From Dactylorhiza incarnata (lineage: Eukaryota > Streptophyta > Magnoliopsida > Asparagales > Orchidaceae): DNA of 64,000 nt. Position 1 is the stretch's first letter; the number at the start of each line of letters is the position of its first letter. The notes under the pieces were generated by a model, which was not told where the DNA came from, made no database searches, and saw only the letters and a program-made list of their open reading frames with translations. Positions 31,625 through 47,300 of the stretch are shown here, piece after piece. The position numbers and the translations under genes were made by a program. The DNA is taken from contig JAWHQI010000730.1 in the NCBI GenBank assembly GCA_033032865.1, forward strand, positions 1 through 64,000. The letters are read 5' to 3'.

Positions 31625-32390
31625 TGTTGAATCCAAAGATGTACCCCCGCGGTTTGCGACTAGAAAAGCGAAGGTTGCGGACTGTCGGTTACTTGGAAAG
31701 AAGGGAATGAGACCGCTAGCAGCGGTCGAGGCCGAACTTCGCCCATCACGGCAAATGCCACTCCTGTGACGGGCTTTCCTTTTGATTAAAGCGAGAAGGT
31801 TACAGCGGGTTACAGGTGCAAGCCGGCCGGTCAAGCAGGTCGCAAGACAGTGAACTCGAGTCCGCAGCTCCAACAAGCGAGCTCCTAGATTCGAGTGTGC
31901 GTCTCTTGGGAACAGTGCCGCCCCCTATTTATAGGCTTGGGGGCCTGCCCGAATGGGCAAGGATAAAATAACCGCCTGCCCGGGTACAGGAGAGTCGGGC
32001 AGGCGGTGACGAGATACGAGGGAAGAAAAAGAGGCCGCGCGGTCTGATGGCCTGCACTTCCGATCTGACTTGGCCGGAGGTTCGAAGATGTTATAACCAA
32101 GGAGACAGCATAGTCCGAGCGGTCTCTTGTATGAGGCTGCGACTTGCCCTCCGGGTATGAACCTTGATATTCTTCATGATGCAACCCGAGTAGCCTCTGT
32201 CTTGAGGTCGCAACTTGAGTTCTTGCCTCGAGCTTTTGACAATCTTGGGAGTGGCCAGGAGTGTTACCAGACCGCCCGGATTGGCTTTCCTTGGTTAGAA
32301 GGCAGCTTCTCTTGGGATTACCCGACCTGACCTGTCAAGCCGCCCGGCCTGGGAGAGGTTCTACTTTAGTAGCGGTTTGCCGGGTAAACA
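31625..32390 (-). mobile_element. Solo LTR (766 bp) with 5-bp target duplication CTTAG
   Basis: The plus strand begins TGTTGAATCC and ends GGGTAAACA. CTTAG flanks both sides (31620-31624 and 32391-32395), and removing LTR plus one copy restores the m3 sequence TAAAGCTTAGGTCTCC. The sense TATA box is the complement of 31926-31933. The hairpin stem here is CCCGTCAC with GTGATGGG in sense orientation. Absence of internal sequence indicates LTR-LTR recombination after insertion. Confidence 0.93.
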
Positions 32391-35300
32391 CTTAGGTCTC
32401 CTTTCGAGCTAAATACATTATTTCAAACCCGATGTATATTACCACTAAACAAACTGGATGGGTAAAATTTGAGCTTCATTGGATGCAGGGCTCCAAGCTC
32501 TTTCCAAAAAGGTGTTGTGCTCAAAAATCGGACAACCAGATCAATAGTTATGGCTGTTACAGTTTATGTGTCGAGAGGAGCCCTCGTCACCATTACAACC
32601 CCCTGTATATTGACCACTAAAATGAGCTGGAAGGGTTTATAATTTTGCTCCATTGGATGTCTGCCTCCGAGCATATTCTGAAAAGGTGATGTGGGCAAAA
32701 ATCAAACGTACAAATCAAAAGTTATGCCGGTTAGAAGTTTAGGTGTCATTTGGAGCGAAATTTCGCATTACCGCTGCAACGCTCTAAATATTGACAACTA
32801 AATGAACAGGAATGGGTAAAACTTGTGCTCCAATGAATGTAGTGCTACGAGCTCATTTCGAAAAGGTGTTGTGTGGTAAAATCAGGCAACCAGATCAAAA
32901 GTTTTTCGGGTTTAATGTTTGAGTGTCATTTGGAGCTAAATCTCTCATTTTCCCTACAACCCACTGTAGATCAACCGCAAACGAACTAGATTGGGTAAAA
33001 CTTGTTGTCCAATGGATGCAGGGCTCCGATCTCATTCTGAAAAGGCGTTGTGAACAAAAATCAGACAACCGGATCAAAAGTTATGGATGTTTGAAGTTTA
33101 GGTGCCAATTGGAGCAAACTCCCTCATTTCTACTGCAATCCACTATACGTCGACCACTAAATGAACTTGATCGAGTAAATCCTATTCTCCTTAGGATGTA
33201 TGGCTCTGAGCTCTTTCCGAAAAGGTGTTTTGTGCAAAATCTAGACATCCGGATCTAAAGTTATAGCTGTTTGAAGTTTAGGTGTCAGTTGGAGCTAAAT
33301 CCAACATTACCACTTCAACTCAGTGTATATCGAGCACTAAATGAACTACATTGGGTAAAACTTGCTCTCCTTTGAATGTAGGGCTCAGAGCTCATTTCGA
33401 AGAGGTGTTGTGGGCAAAAATCACACAACCTGATCAATAGTTTTGGCTGTTTGAAGTTTAGGTGTCATTTGGAGCTACATTTTGCATTAACAGTGCAACC
33501 CGCTCAATATAGACAACTAAATGAACTGCAATAGGTAAAACTTGTGCTTCAATGAATGTAGTGCTCCGATATCATTCCTAAATGGTGTTGTATGGGGTAA
33601 AATCATGCAACCGGATCAAACGTTATTGCTCTTTAAAGTTTGAGTGTCATTTGGAGCTAAATCTCTCACTTTCACTACAAACCGCATCTAAAATTCTTTC
33701 ATTTTGAAATTTATGTGCCATTTGGAGCTAAATCTCGCATTACCACAACAACACACTGTATATCGACCTCTAAACGACCTTGAATGGGTTAAATTCGTTC
33801 TCTATTGGATTTTGGGCTCCGATCTCATTACGAAAAGGTATTATGGGCGAAAATTGGACAACCGAAAAAAAAGTTATGGATCTTTAAATGTTAGGTCTCC
33901 TTTCGAGCTAAATACATTATTATAAACCCGCTGTATATTGACCACTAAACAAACTGGATGGGTAAAATTTGCTCTCCATTGGATGCAGGGCTCGGAGCTC
34001 TTTCCAAAAAGGTGTTGTGCGCAAAAATCGGACAACCAGATCAAAAGTTATGGCTGTTACAGTTTATATGTCGAGAGGAGCCCTCGTCACCATTACAACC
34101 CCCTGTATATTGACCACTAAAATGAGCTGGAAGGGTTTATAATTTTGCTCCATTGGATGTCTGCCTCCGAGCATATTCCGAAAAGGTGATGTGGGCAAAA
34201 ATCAAACGTACAAATCAAAAGTTATGCTGGTTAGAAGTTTAGGTGTCATTTGGAGCGAAATTTCGCATTACCGCTGCAACGCTCTAAATATTGACAACTA
34301 AATGAACTGGAATGGGTAAAACTTGTGCTCCAATGAATGTAGTGCTACGAGCTCATTTCGAAAAGGTGTTGTGTTGTAAAATCAGACAACCGGATCAAAA
34401 GTTGTTGCGGTTTAATGTTTGAGTGTCATTTGGAGCTAAATCTCTCATTTTTCCCTACAACCCACTGTAGATCAACCGCAAACAAACTGGAATGGGTAAA
34501 ACTTGTTGTCCAATGGATGCAGGGCTCCGATCTCATTCTGAAAAGGCGCTGTGGGCAAAAATCAGACAACCGGATCACAAGTTATGGATGTTTGAAGTTT
34601 AGGTGCCAATTTGAGCAAACTCCCTCATTTCTACTACAATCCACTATACGTCGACCACTAAATGAACTTGATCGAGTAAATCCTATTCTCCTTAGAATGT
34701 ATGGCTCTGAGCTCTTTCCGAAAAGGTGTTTTGTGCAAAATCTGGACATCCGGATCTAAAGTTATAGCTGTTTGAAGTTTAGGTGTCAGTTGCAGCTAAA
34801 TCCCACATTACCACTTCAACTCAGTGTATATCGACCACTAAATGAACTACATTGGGTAAAACTTGCTCTCCATTGAATGTAGGGCTCAGAGCTCATTTCG
34901 AAGAGGTGTTGTGGGCAAAAATCACACAACCTGATCAAAAGTTATGGCTGGTCGAAATTTAGGTGTCATTTGGAGCTACATTTTGCATTAACAGTGCAAC
35001 CCGCTCAATATAGACAACTAAATGAACTGCAATGGGTAAAACGTTTGCTTCAATGAATGTAGGGCTCCGATATCATTCCTAAATGGTGCTGTAAGGGGTA
35101 AAATCAGGCAACCGGATCAAAATTTATTGCTCTTTAAAGTTTGAGTGTCATTTGGAACTAAATCTCTCACTTTCACTACAAACCGCATCTAAAATTCTTT
35201 CATTTTGAAATTTATGTGTCATTTGGAGCTAAATCTCGCATTACCACTACAACCCACTATATATCGACCTCTAAATACCTTGAATGGGTTAAATTCGTTA

Positions 35301-38300
35301 TCCATTGGATTTTGGGCTCCGATCTCATTACGAACAGGTATTGTGGGCGAAAATCGGACAACCGGATAAAAAGTTATGGATCTTTAAAGCTTAGGTCTCC
35401 TTTCGAGCTAAATACATTATTTCAAACCCGATGTATATTAACCACTAAACAAACTGGTTGGGTAAAATTTGCTCTCCATTGGATGCAGTGCTCGGAGCTC
35501 TTTCCAAAAAGGTGTTGTGCGCAAAAATCGGACAACCAGATCAAAAGTTATAGCTGTTACAGTTTATGTGTCGAGAGGAGCCCTTGTCACCATTGCAACC
35601 CCCTGTATATTGACCACTAAAATGAGTTGGAAGGGTTTATAATTTTGCTCCATTGGATGTCTGCCTCCGAGCAAATTCCGAAGAGGTGATGTGGGCAAAA
35701 ATCAAACGTACAAATCAAAAGTTATGCCTGTTAGAAGTTTAGGTGTCATATGGAGAGAAATTTCGCATTACCGCTGCAACGCTCTAAATATTGACAACTA
35801 AATGAACTGGAATGGGCAAAACTTGTGCTCCAATGAATGTAGTGCTACGAGCTCATTTCAAAAAGGTGTTGTGTGGTAAAATCAGGCAACCAGATCAATA
35901 GTTGTTGTTGTTTAATGTTTGAGTGTCATTTGGAGCTAAATCTCTCATTTTTCCCTACAACCCACTGTAGATCAACCGCAAACAAACTGGAATGGGTAAA
36001 ACTTGTTGTCCAATGGATGCAGGGCTCCGATCTCATTCTGAAAAGGCGCTATGGGCAAAAATCAGACAATCAGATCAAAAGTTATGGATGTTTGAAGTTT
36101 AGGTGCCAATTGGAGCAAACTCCCTTATTTCTACTGCAATCCACTATACGTCGACCACTAAATGAACTTGATCGAGTAAATCCTATTCTCCTTTGGATGT
36201 ATGGCTCTGAGCTCTTTCCGAAAAGGTGTTTTATGCAAAATCCGGACATCCGGATCTATAGTTATAGTTGTTTGAAGTTTAGGTGTCAGTTGGAGCTAAA
36301 TCCCACATTACCACTTCAACTCAGTGTATATCGAGCACTAAATGAACTACATTGGGTAAAACTTGCTCTCCATTGAATGTAGGGCTCAGAGCTCATTTCG
36401 AAGAGGTATTGTGGGCAAAAATCACACAACCTGATCAAAAGTTATGGTTGTTTGAAGTTTAGGTGTCATTTGGAGCTACATTTGGCATTAATAGTGCAAA
36501 CCGCTCAATATAGACAACTAAATGAACTGCAATGAGTAAAACTTGTGCTTCAATGAATGTAGGGCTCCGATATCATTCCTAATTGGTGTTGTATGGGGTA
36601 AAATCATGCAACCGGATCAAAAGTTATTGCTCTTTAAAGTTTGAGTGTCATTGGGAGCTAAATCTCTCTCTTTCACTACAAACCGCATCTAAAATTCTTT
36701 CATTTTGAAATTTATGTGTCATTTGGAGCTAAATCTCGCATTACCACTAAAACACACTATATATCGACCTCTAAACAACCTTGAATGGGTTAAATTCGTT
36801 CTCCATTGGATTTTGGGCTCCGATCTCATTACGAAAAGGTATTGTGGGCGAAAATCGAACAACCGGATAAAAAGTTATGGATCTTTAAAGGTTAGGTCTC
36901 CTTTCGAGCTAAATACATTATTAAAAACCCGCAGTATATTGACCACTAAACAAAATGGATGGGTAAAATTTGCTCTCCATTGGATGCAGGGCTCGAAGCT
37001 CTTTTCAAAAAGGTGTTGTGCGCAAAAATCGGACAACCAGATCAAAAGTTATGGCTGTTACAATTTATGTGTCGAGAGGAGCCCTCGTCACCATTACAAC
37101 CCCCTGTATATTGACCACTAAAATGAGTTGTAGGGTTTATGATTTTGCGCCATTGGATGTATGCCTCCGAGCATATTCCGAAAAGGTGATGTGGGCAAAA
37201 ATCAAACGTACAAATCAAAAGTTATGCTTGTTAGAAGTTTAGGTGTCATTTGGAGCGAAATTTCGCATTACCGCTGCAACGCTCTAAATATTGACAACTA
37301 AATGAACTGGAATGGGTAAAACTTGTGCTCCAATGAATGTAGTGCTACGAGCTCATTTTGAAAAGGTGTTGTGTTGTAAAATCAGACAACCGGATCAAAA
37401 GTTGCTGCGGTTTAATGTTTGAGTGTCATTTGGAGCTAAATCTCTCATTTTTCCCTAAAACCCACTGTAGATCAACCGCAAACAAACTGGAATGGGTAAA
37501 ACTTGTTGTCCAATGGATGCAGGGCTCCGATCTCATTCTGAAAAGGCGCTGTGGGCAAAAATCAGACAACCGGATCACAAGTTATGGATGTTTGAAGTTT
37601 AGGTGCCAATTGGAGCAAACTCCCTCATTTCTACTACAATCCACTATACGTCGACCACTAAATGAACTTGATCGAGTAAATCCTATTCTCCTTAGAATGT
37701 ATGGCTCTGAGCCCTTTCCTAAAAGGTGTTTTGTGCAAAATCCGGACATCCGCATCTAAAGTTATAGCTGTTTGAAGTTTAGGTGTGAGTTGGAGCTAAA
37801 TCCCACATTACCACTTCAACTCAGTGTATATCGACCACTAAATTAACTACATTGTGTAAAACTTGCTCTCCATTGAATGTAGGGCTCAGAGCTCATTTCG
37901 AAGAGGTGTTGTGGGCAAAAATCACACAACCTGATCAAAAGTTATGGCTGTTTGAAGTTTAAGTGTCATTTGGAACTACATTTTGCATTAACATTGCAAC
38001 CCGTTCAATATAGACAACTAAATAAACTGCAATGGGTAAAACTAGTGCTTCAATGAATGTAGGGCTCTGATATCATTCCTAAATGGTGTTGTATGGGGTA
38101 AAATCAGGCAACCGGATCAAAAGTTATTGCTCTTTAAAGTTTGAGTGTCATTTGGAGCTAAATTTCTCACTTTCACTACAAACCGCATCTAAAATTCTTT
38201 CATTTTGAAATTTATGTATCATTTGGAGCTAAATCTCGCATGACCACAACAAGCCACTGTATATCAGCCTCTAAATGACCTTGAATGGGTTAAGTTCGTT

Positions 38301-41300
38301 CTCCATTGGATTTTGGGCTCCGATATCATTACGAAAAGGTATTGTGGACGAAAATCGGACAACCGGATAAAAAGTTATGGATCTTTAAAGCTTAGGTGTC
38401 CTTTCGAGCTAAATACATTATTACAAACCCGCTGTATATTGACCACTAAACAAACTGGATGGGTAAAATTTGCTCTCCATTGGATGCTGGGCTCCGAGCT
38501 CTTTCCAAAAAGGTGTTGTGCGCAAAAATCGGAATACAAGATCAAAGGTTATGGCTGTTACAATTTATGTGTCGAGAGGAGCTCTCGTCACCATTGCAAC
38601 CCCCTGTACATTGACCACTAAAATGAGCTGGAAGGGTTTATGATTTTGCTCCATTGGATGTATGCCTCCGAGCATATTCCGAAAAGGTTATGTGGGCAAA
38701 AATCAAACGTACAAATCAAAAGTTATGCGTTTTAGAAGTTTAGGTGTCATTTGGAGCAAAATTTTGTATTACTGCTGAAACGGTCTAAATATTGACAACT
38801 AAATGAACTGGAATGGGTAAAACTTGTGCTCCAATGAATGTAGTGCTACGAGCTCATTTCGAAAAGGTGTTGTTTGGTAAAATCAGGCAACCGGATCAAA
38901 AGTTGTTGCAGTTTAATGTTTGAGTGTCATTTGGAGCTAAATCTCACATTTTTCCCTACAACCCACAGTAGATCAACCGCAAAAAAACTGGAATGGGTAA
39001 AACTTGTTGTCCAATGGATGCAGGGCTCTGATCTCATTCTGAAAAGGCGCTGTGGGCAAAAATCAGACAACCGGATCAAAAGTTATGGATGTTTGAAGTT
39101 TAGGTGCCAATTGGAGCAAACTTCCTCATTTCTACTACAATCCACTATACGTCGACCACTAAATGAACTTGATCGAGTAAATCCTATTCTCCTTAGGATG
39201 TATGGCTCTGAGCTCTTTCCGAAAAGGTGTTTTGTGCAAAATCTGGACATCCGGATCTAAAGTTATAGCTGTTTGAAGTTTAGGTGTCAGTTGGAGCTAA
39301 ATCCCACATTACCACTTCAACTCAGTGTATATCGACCACTAAATGAACTACATTGGGTAAAACTTGCTCTCCATTGAATGTAGGGCTCAGAGCTCATTTC
39401 GAAGAGGTGTTGTGGGCAAAAATCACACAACCTGATCAAAAGTTATGGCTGTTTGAAGTTTAGGTGTCATTTGGAAATACATTTGGCATTAACAGTGCAA
39501 ACCGTTCAATATAGACAACTAAATGAACTGCAATGGGTAAAACTTGTGCTTCAATGAATGTAGGGCTCCGATATCATTCCTAAATGGTGTTGTATGGGGT
39601 AAAATCATGCAACCGGATCAAAAGTTATTGCTCTTTAAAGTTTGAGTGTCATTTGAAGCTAAATCTCTCTCTTTCACTACAAACCGCATCTAAAATTCTT
39701 TCATTTTGAAATTTATGTGTCATTTGGAGCTAAATCTCGCATTACCACTACAACACACTATATATCGACCTCTAAACGACCTTGAATGGGTTAAATTCGT
39801 TCTCCATTAGATTTTGGGCTCCAATCTCATTACGAAAAGGTATTGTGGGCGAAAATCAGACAACCGGATAAAAAGTTATGGATCTTTAAAGGTTAGGTCT
39901 CCTTTCGAGCTAAATACATTATTACAAACCCGCTGTATATTGACCACTAAACAAAATGGATGGGTAAAATTTGCTCTCCATTGGATGCAGGGCTTGAAGC
40001 TCTTTCCAAAAAGGTGTTGTGCACAAAAATCGGACAACCAGATCAAAAGTTATGGCTGTTACAATTTATGTGTTGAGAGGAGCCCTCGTCACCATTGCAA
40101 CCCCCTGTATATTGACCACTAAAATGAGCTGGTAGGGTTTATGATTTTGCTCCATTGGCTGTATGCCTCCGAGCATATTCCGAAAAGGTGATGTGGGCAA
40201 AAATCAAACGTACAAATCAAAAGTTATGCTTGTTAGAAGTTAGGTGTCATTTGGAGCGAAATTTCGCATTACCGCTGCAACGCTTTAAATATTGACAACT
40301 AAATGAACTGGAATGGGTAAAACTTGTGCTCCAATGAATGTAGTGCTACGAGCTCATTTCGAAAAGGTGTTGTGTGGTAAAATCTGGCAACCGGATCAAA
40401 AGTTGTTGCGGTTTAATGTTTAAGTGTCATTTGGAGCTAAATCTCTCATTTTTCCCTACAGCCCACTGTAGATCAACCGCAAACAAACTGGAATGGGTAA
40501 AACTTGTTGTCCAATGGATGCAGGGCTCCGATCTTATTCTGAAAAGGCGCTGTGGGCAAAAATCAGACAACCGAATCAAAAGTTATGGATGTTTGAAGTT
40601 TAGGTGCCAATTGGAGCAAACTTCCTCATTTCTACTGCAATCCACTATACGTCGACCACTAAATGAACTTGATCGAGTAAATCCTATTCTCCTTAGGATG
40701 TATGGCTCTGAGCTCTTTCCGAAAAGGTGTTTTGTGCAAAATCCGGACATCCGGATCTAAAGTTATAGCTGTTTGAAGTTTAGGTATTAGTTGGAGCTAA
40801 ATCTCACATTACCACTTCAACTCAGTGTATATCGACCACTAAATGAACTACATTGTGTAAAACTTGCTCTCCATTGAATGTAGGGCTCAGAGCTCATTTC
40901 GAAGAGGTGTTGTGGGCAAAAATCACACAACCTGATCAAAAGTTATGGCTGTTTTAAGTTTAGGTGTCATTTTGAACTACATTTTGCATTAACAGTGCAA
41001 CCCGCTCAATATAGACAACTAAATGAACTGCAATGGGTAAAACTAGTGCTTCAATGAATGTAGGGCTCCGATATCATTCCTAAATGGTTTTGTATGGGGT
41101 AAAATCAGGCAACCGGATCAAAAGTTATTGCTCTTTAAAGTTTGAGTGTCATTTGGAGCTAAATCTCTCACTTTCACTACAAACCCCGTCTAAAATTCTT
41201 TCATTTTGAAATTTATGTGTCATTTGGAGCTAAATCTCGCATGACCACAACAACCCACTGTATATCAGCCTATAAATGACCTTGAATGGGTTAAATTCGT

Positions 41301-44300
41301 TCTCCATTGGATTTTGGGATCCGATATCATTACGAAAAGGTATTGTGGACGAAAATTGGACAACCGGATAAAAAGTTATGGATCCTTAAAGCTTAGGTCT
41401 CCATTCGAGCTAAATACATTATTACAAACCCGCTGTATATTGACCACTAAACAAACTGGATGGGTAAAATTTGCTTTCCATTGGATGCTGGACTCCGAGC
41501 TCTTTCCAAAAAGGTGTTGTGCGCAAAAATCGGAATACAAGATCAAAGGTTATGGCTGTTACAATTTATGTGTCGAGAGGAGCCCCCGTCACCATTGCAA
41601 CCCCCTGTATATTGACCACTAAAATGAGCTGGAAGGGTTTATGATTTTGCTCCATTGGATGTATGCCTCCGAGCATATTCCGAAAAGGTGATGTGGGCAA
41701 AAATCAAACGTACAAATCAAAAGTTATGCCTTTTAGAAGTTTAGGTGTCATTTGGAGTAAAATTTCGCATTACCGCTGCAACGGTCTAAATATTGACAAC
41801 TAAATGAACTGGAATGGGTAAAACTTGTGCTCCAATGAATGTATTGCTACGAGCTCATTTCGAAAAGGTGTTGTGTGGTAAAATCAGGCAATCGGATCAA
41901 AAGTTGTTGCGGTTTAATGTTTGAGTGTCATTTGCAGCTAAATCTCACATTTTTCCCTACAACCCACAGTAGATCAACCGCAAAAAAACTGGAATGGGTA
42001 CAACTTGTTGTCCAATGGATGCAGGGCTCCGATCTCATTCTGAAAAGGCGCTGTGGGCAAAAATCAGACAACCGGATCAAAAGTTATGGATGTTTGAAGT
42101 TTAGGTGCCAATTGGAGCAAACTCCCTCATTTCTACTTCAATCCACTATACGTCGACCACTAAATGAACTTGATTGAGTAAATCCTATTCTACTTAGGAT
42201 GTATGGCACTGAGCTCTTTCTGAAAAGGTGTTCTGTGCAAAATCCGGACATCCGGATATAAAGTTATAGCTGTTTGAAGTTTAGGTGTCAGTTAGAGCTA
42301 AATCCCACATTACCACTTCAACTCAGTGTATATCGACCACTAAATGAACTACATTGGGTAAAACATGCCCTCCATTGAATGTAGGGCTCAGAGCTCATTT
42401 CGAAGAGGTCTTGTGGGCAAAAATCACACAACATGATCAAAAATTATGGCTGTTTGAAGTTTAGGTGTATTTTGGAGCTACATTTTGCATTAACAGTGCA
42501 ACCCGCTCAATATAGACGACTAAATGAACTGCAAGTGGTAAAACTTGTGCTTCAATGAATGTAGGGCTCCGATATCATTCCTAAATGGTGTTGTATGGGG
42601 TAAAATCAGGCAACCGGATCAAAAGTTATTGCTCTTTAAAGTTTGAGTGTCATTTGGAGCTAAATCTCTCACTTTCACTACAAACCGCATTTAAAATTCT
42701 TTGATTTTGAAATTTATGTGTCATTTGGAGCTAAATCTCGCATTAACACTACAAACCACTGTATATCGACCTTTAAACGACCTTGAATGGGTTAAATTCA
42801 TTCTCCATTGGATTTTGGGCTCCGATCTCATTACGAAAAGGTATTGTGGGTGAAAATCGGACAACCAGATAAAAAGTTATGGATCTTTAAAGCTTAGGTC
42901 TCATTTTGAGCTAAATACATTATTTCAAACCCGATGTATATTGACCACTAAACAAACTGGATGGGTAAAATTTGCTCTCCATTGGATGCAGGGCTCCGAG
43001 CTCTTTCCAAAAAGTTATTGTGCGCAAAAATCAGACAACCAGATCAAAAGTTATGTCTGTTATAGTTTTTGGTCGAGAGGAGCCCTCGTCACCATTGCAA
43101 CCCCCTGTATATTGACCACTAAAATGAGCTGGAAGGGTTTATGATTTTGCTCCATTGGCTGTCTGCCTCCGAGCATATTCTGAAAAGGTGATGTGGGCAA
43201 AAATCAAACGTACAAATCAAAAGTTATGCCTGTTAGAAGTTTAGGTGTCATTTGGATCGAAATTTCGCATTACCGCTGCAACGCTCTAAATATTGACAAC
43301 TAAATGAACTGGAATGGGTAAAACTTGTGCTCCAATGAATGTAGTGCTACGAGCTTATTTCGAAAAGGTGTTATGTGGTAAAATCAGGCAACCGTATCAA
43401 AAGTTGTTGCGGTTTAATGTTTGAGTGTCATTTGGAGCTAAATCTCTAATTTTTCCCCTACAACCCACTGTAGATCAACCGCAAACGAACTGGAATGGGT
43501 AAAACTTGTTGTCCAATGGATGCAGGGCTCCGATCTCATTCTGAAAAGGCATTGTCGGAAAAAATCAGACAACCGGATCAAAAGTTATGGATGTTTGAAG
43601 TTTAGGTGCCAATTGGAGCAAACTCCCTAATTTCTACTGCAATCCACTATACGTCGACCACTAAATGAACTTGATCGAGTAAATCCTATTCTCCTTAGGA
43701 TGTATGGCACTGAGCTCTTTCCGAAAAGGTGTTTTGTGCAAAATCCGGACATCCGAATCTAAAGTTATAGCTGTTTGAAGTTTAGGTGTCAGTTGCAGCT
43801 AAATCCCACAATCCCACTTCAACTCAGTGTATATCGACCACTAAATGAACTACATTGGGTAAAACTTGCTCTCCATTGAATGTAGGGCTCAGAGCTCATT
43901 TCGAAGAAGTGTTTTGGGCAAAAATCACACAACCTGATCAAAAGTTATGGCTGTTTGAAGTTTAGGTGTCATTTGGAGCTACATTTTGCATTAACAGTGC
44001 AACCCGCTCAAAATAGACAACTAAATGAACTGCAATGGGTAAAACGTTTGCTTCAATGAATGTAGGGCTCCGATATCATTCCTAAATGGTGCTGTAAGGG
44101 GTAAAATCAGGCAACCGGATCAAAATTTATTGCTCTTTAAAGTTTGAGTGTCATTTGGAACTAAATCTCTCACTTTCACTACAAACCGCATCTAAAATTC
44201 TTTCATTTTGAAATTTATGTGTCATTTCGAGCTAAATCTCGCATTACCACTACAACCCACTATATATCGACCTCTAAACGACCTTGAATGGGTTAAATTC

Positions 44301-47300
44301 GTTATCCATTGGATTTTGGGCTCCGATCTCATTACGAACAGGTATTGTGGGCGAAAATCGGACAACCGGATAAAAAGTTATGGATCTTTAAAGCTTAGGT
44401 CTCCTTTCGAGCTAAATACATTATTTCAAACCCGATGTATATTGACCACTAAACAAACTGGTTGGGTAAAATTTGCTCTCCATTGGATGCAGTGCTCGGA
44501 GCTCTTTCCAAAAAGGTGTTGTGCGCAAAAATCGGACAACCAGATCAAAAGTTATAGCTGTTACAGTTTATGTGTAGAGAGGAGCCCTTGTCACCATTGC
44601 AACCCCCTGTATATTGACCACAAAAATAAGTTGGAAGGGTTTATAATTTTGCTCCATTGGATGTCTGCCTCCGAGCAAATTCCGAAGAGGTGATGTGGGC
44701 AAAAATCAAACGTACAAATCAAAAGTTATGCCTGTTAGAAGTTTAGGTGTCATTTGGAGAGAAATTTCGCATTACCGCTGCAACGCTCTAAATATTGACA
44801 ACTAAATGAACTGGAATGGGCAAAACTTGTGCTCCAATGAATGTAGTGCTACGAGCTCATTTCGAAAAGGTGTTGTGTGGTAAAATCAGGCAACCGTATC
44901 AATAGTTGTTGTTGTTTAATGTTTGAGTGTCATTTGGAGCTAAATCTCTCATTTTTCCCTACAACCCACTGTAGATCAACCGCAAACAAACTGGAATGGG
45001 TAAAACTTGTTGTCCAATGGATGCAGGGCTCCGATCTCATTCTGAAAAGGCGCTATGGGCAAAAATCAGACAACCAGATCAAAAGTTATGGATGTTTGAA
45101 GTTTAGGTGCCAATTGGTGCAAACTCCCTTATTTCTACTGCAATCCACTATACGTCGACCACTAAATGAACTTGATCGAGTAAATCCTATTCTCCTTAGG
45201 ATGTATGGCTCTGAGCTCTTTCCGAAAAGGTGTTTTATGCAAAATCCGGACATCCGGATCTATAGTTATAGTTGTTTGAAGTTTAGGTGTCAGTTGGAGC
45301 TAAGTCCCACATTACCACTTCAACTCAGTGTATATCGAGCACTAAATGAACTAGATTGGGTAAAACTTGCTCTCCATTGAATGTAGGGCTCAGAGCTCAT
45401 TTCGAAGAGGTATTGTGGGCAAAAATCACACAACCTGATCAAAAGTTATGGTTGTTTGAAGTTTAGGTGTCATTTGGAGCTACATTTGGCATTAATAGTG
45501 CAAACCGCTCAATATAGACAACTAAATGAACTGCAATGAGTAAAACTTGTGCTTCAATGAATGTAGGGCTCCGATATCATTCCTAATTGGTGTTGTATGG
45601 GGTAAAATCATGCAACCGGATCAAAAGTTATTGCTCTTTAAAGTTTGAGTGTCATTGGGAGCTAAATCTCTCTCTTTCACTACAAACCGCATCTAAAATT
45701 CTTTCATTTTGAAATTTATGTGTCATTTGGAGCTAAATCTCGCATTACCACTAAAACACACTATATATCGACCTCTAAACAACCTTGAATGGGTTAAATT
45801 CGTTCTCCATTGGATTTTGGGCTCCGATCTCATTACGAAAAGGTATTGTGGGCGAAAATCGGACAACCGGATAAAAAGTTATGGATCTTTAAAGGTTAGG
45901 TCTCCTTTCGAGCTAAATACATTATTACAAACCCACAGTATATTGACCACTAAACAAAATGGATGGGTAAAATTTGCTCTCCATTGGATGCAGGGCTCGA
46001 AGCTCTTTTCAAAAAGGTGTTGTGCGCAAAAATCGGACAACCAGATCAAAAGTTATGGCTATTACAATTTATGTGTCGAGAGGAGCCCTCGTCACCATTA
46101 CAACCCCCTGTATATTGACCACTAAAATGAGCTGGTAGGGTTTATGATTTTGCGCCATTGGATGTATGCCTCCGAGCATATTCCGAAAAGGTGATGTGGG
46201 CAAAAATCAAACGTACAAATCAAAAGTTATGCTTGTTAGAAGTTTGGTGTCATTTGGAGCGAAATTTCGCATTACCGCTGCAACGCTCTAAATATTGACA
46301 ACTAAATGAACTGGAATGGGTAAAACTTGTGCTCCAATGAATGTAGTGCTACGAGCTCATTTCGAAAAGGTGTTGTGTGGTAAAATCAGGCAACCGGATC
46401 AAAAGTTGTTGCGGCTTAATGTTTGAGTGTCATTTGCAGCTAAATCTCTCATTTTTCCCTACAACCCACTGTAGATCAACCGCAAACAAACCGGAATGGG
46501 TAAAACTTATTGTCCAATGGATGCAGGGCTCCGATCTCATTCTGAAAAGGCGCTGTGGGTAAAAATCAGACAACCGAATCAAAAGTTATGGATGTTTAAA
46601 GTTTAGGTGCCAATTGGAGCAAACTCCCTCATTTCTACTACAATCCACTATACGTCGAACACTAAATGAACTTGATCGAGTAAATCCTATTCTCCTTAGG
46701 ATGTATGGCTCTAAGCCCTTTCCTAAAAGGTGTTTTGTGCAAAATCCGGACATCCGCATCTAAAGTTATAGCTGTTTGAAGTTTAGGTGTTAGTTGGAGC
46801 TAAATCCCACATTACCACTTCAACTCAGTGTATATCGACCACTAAATGAACTACATTGTGTAAAACTTGCTCTCCATTGAATGTAGGGCTCAGAGCTCAT
46901 TTCGAAGAGGTGTTGTGGGCAAAAATCACACAACCTGATCAAAAGTTATGGCTGTTTGAAGTTTAAGTGTCATTTGGAACTACATTTTGCATTAACATTG
47001 CAACCCGCTCAATATAGACAACTAAATAAACTGCAATGGGTAAAACTAGTGCTTCAATGAATGTAGGGCTCTGATATCATTCCTAAATGGTGTTGTATGG
47101 GGTAAAATCAGGCAACCGGATCAAAAGTTATTGCTCTTTAAAGTTTGAGTGTCATTTGGAGCTAAATTTCTCACTCTCACTACAAACCGCATCTAAAATT
47201 CTTTCATTTTGAAATTTATGTGTCATTTGGAGCTAAATCTCGCATGACCACAACAACCCACTGTATATCAGCCTCTAAACGACCTTGAATGGGTTAAATT

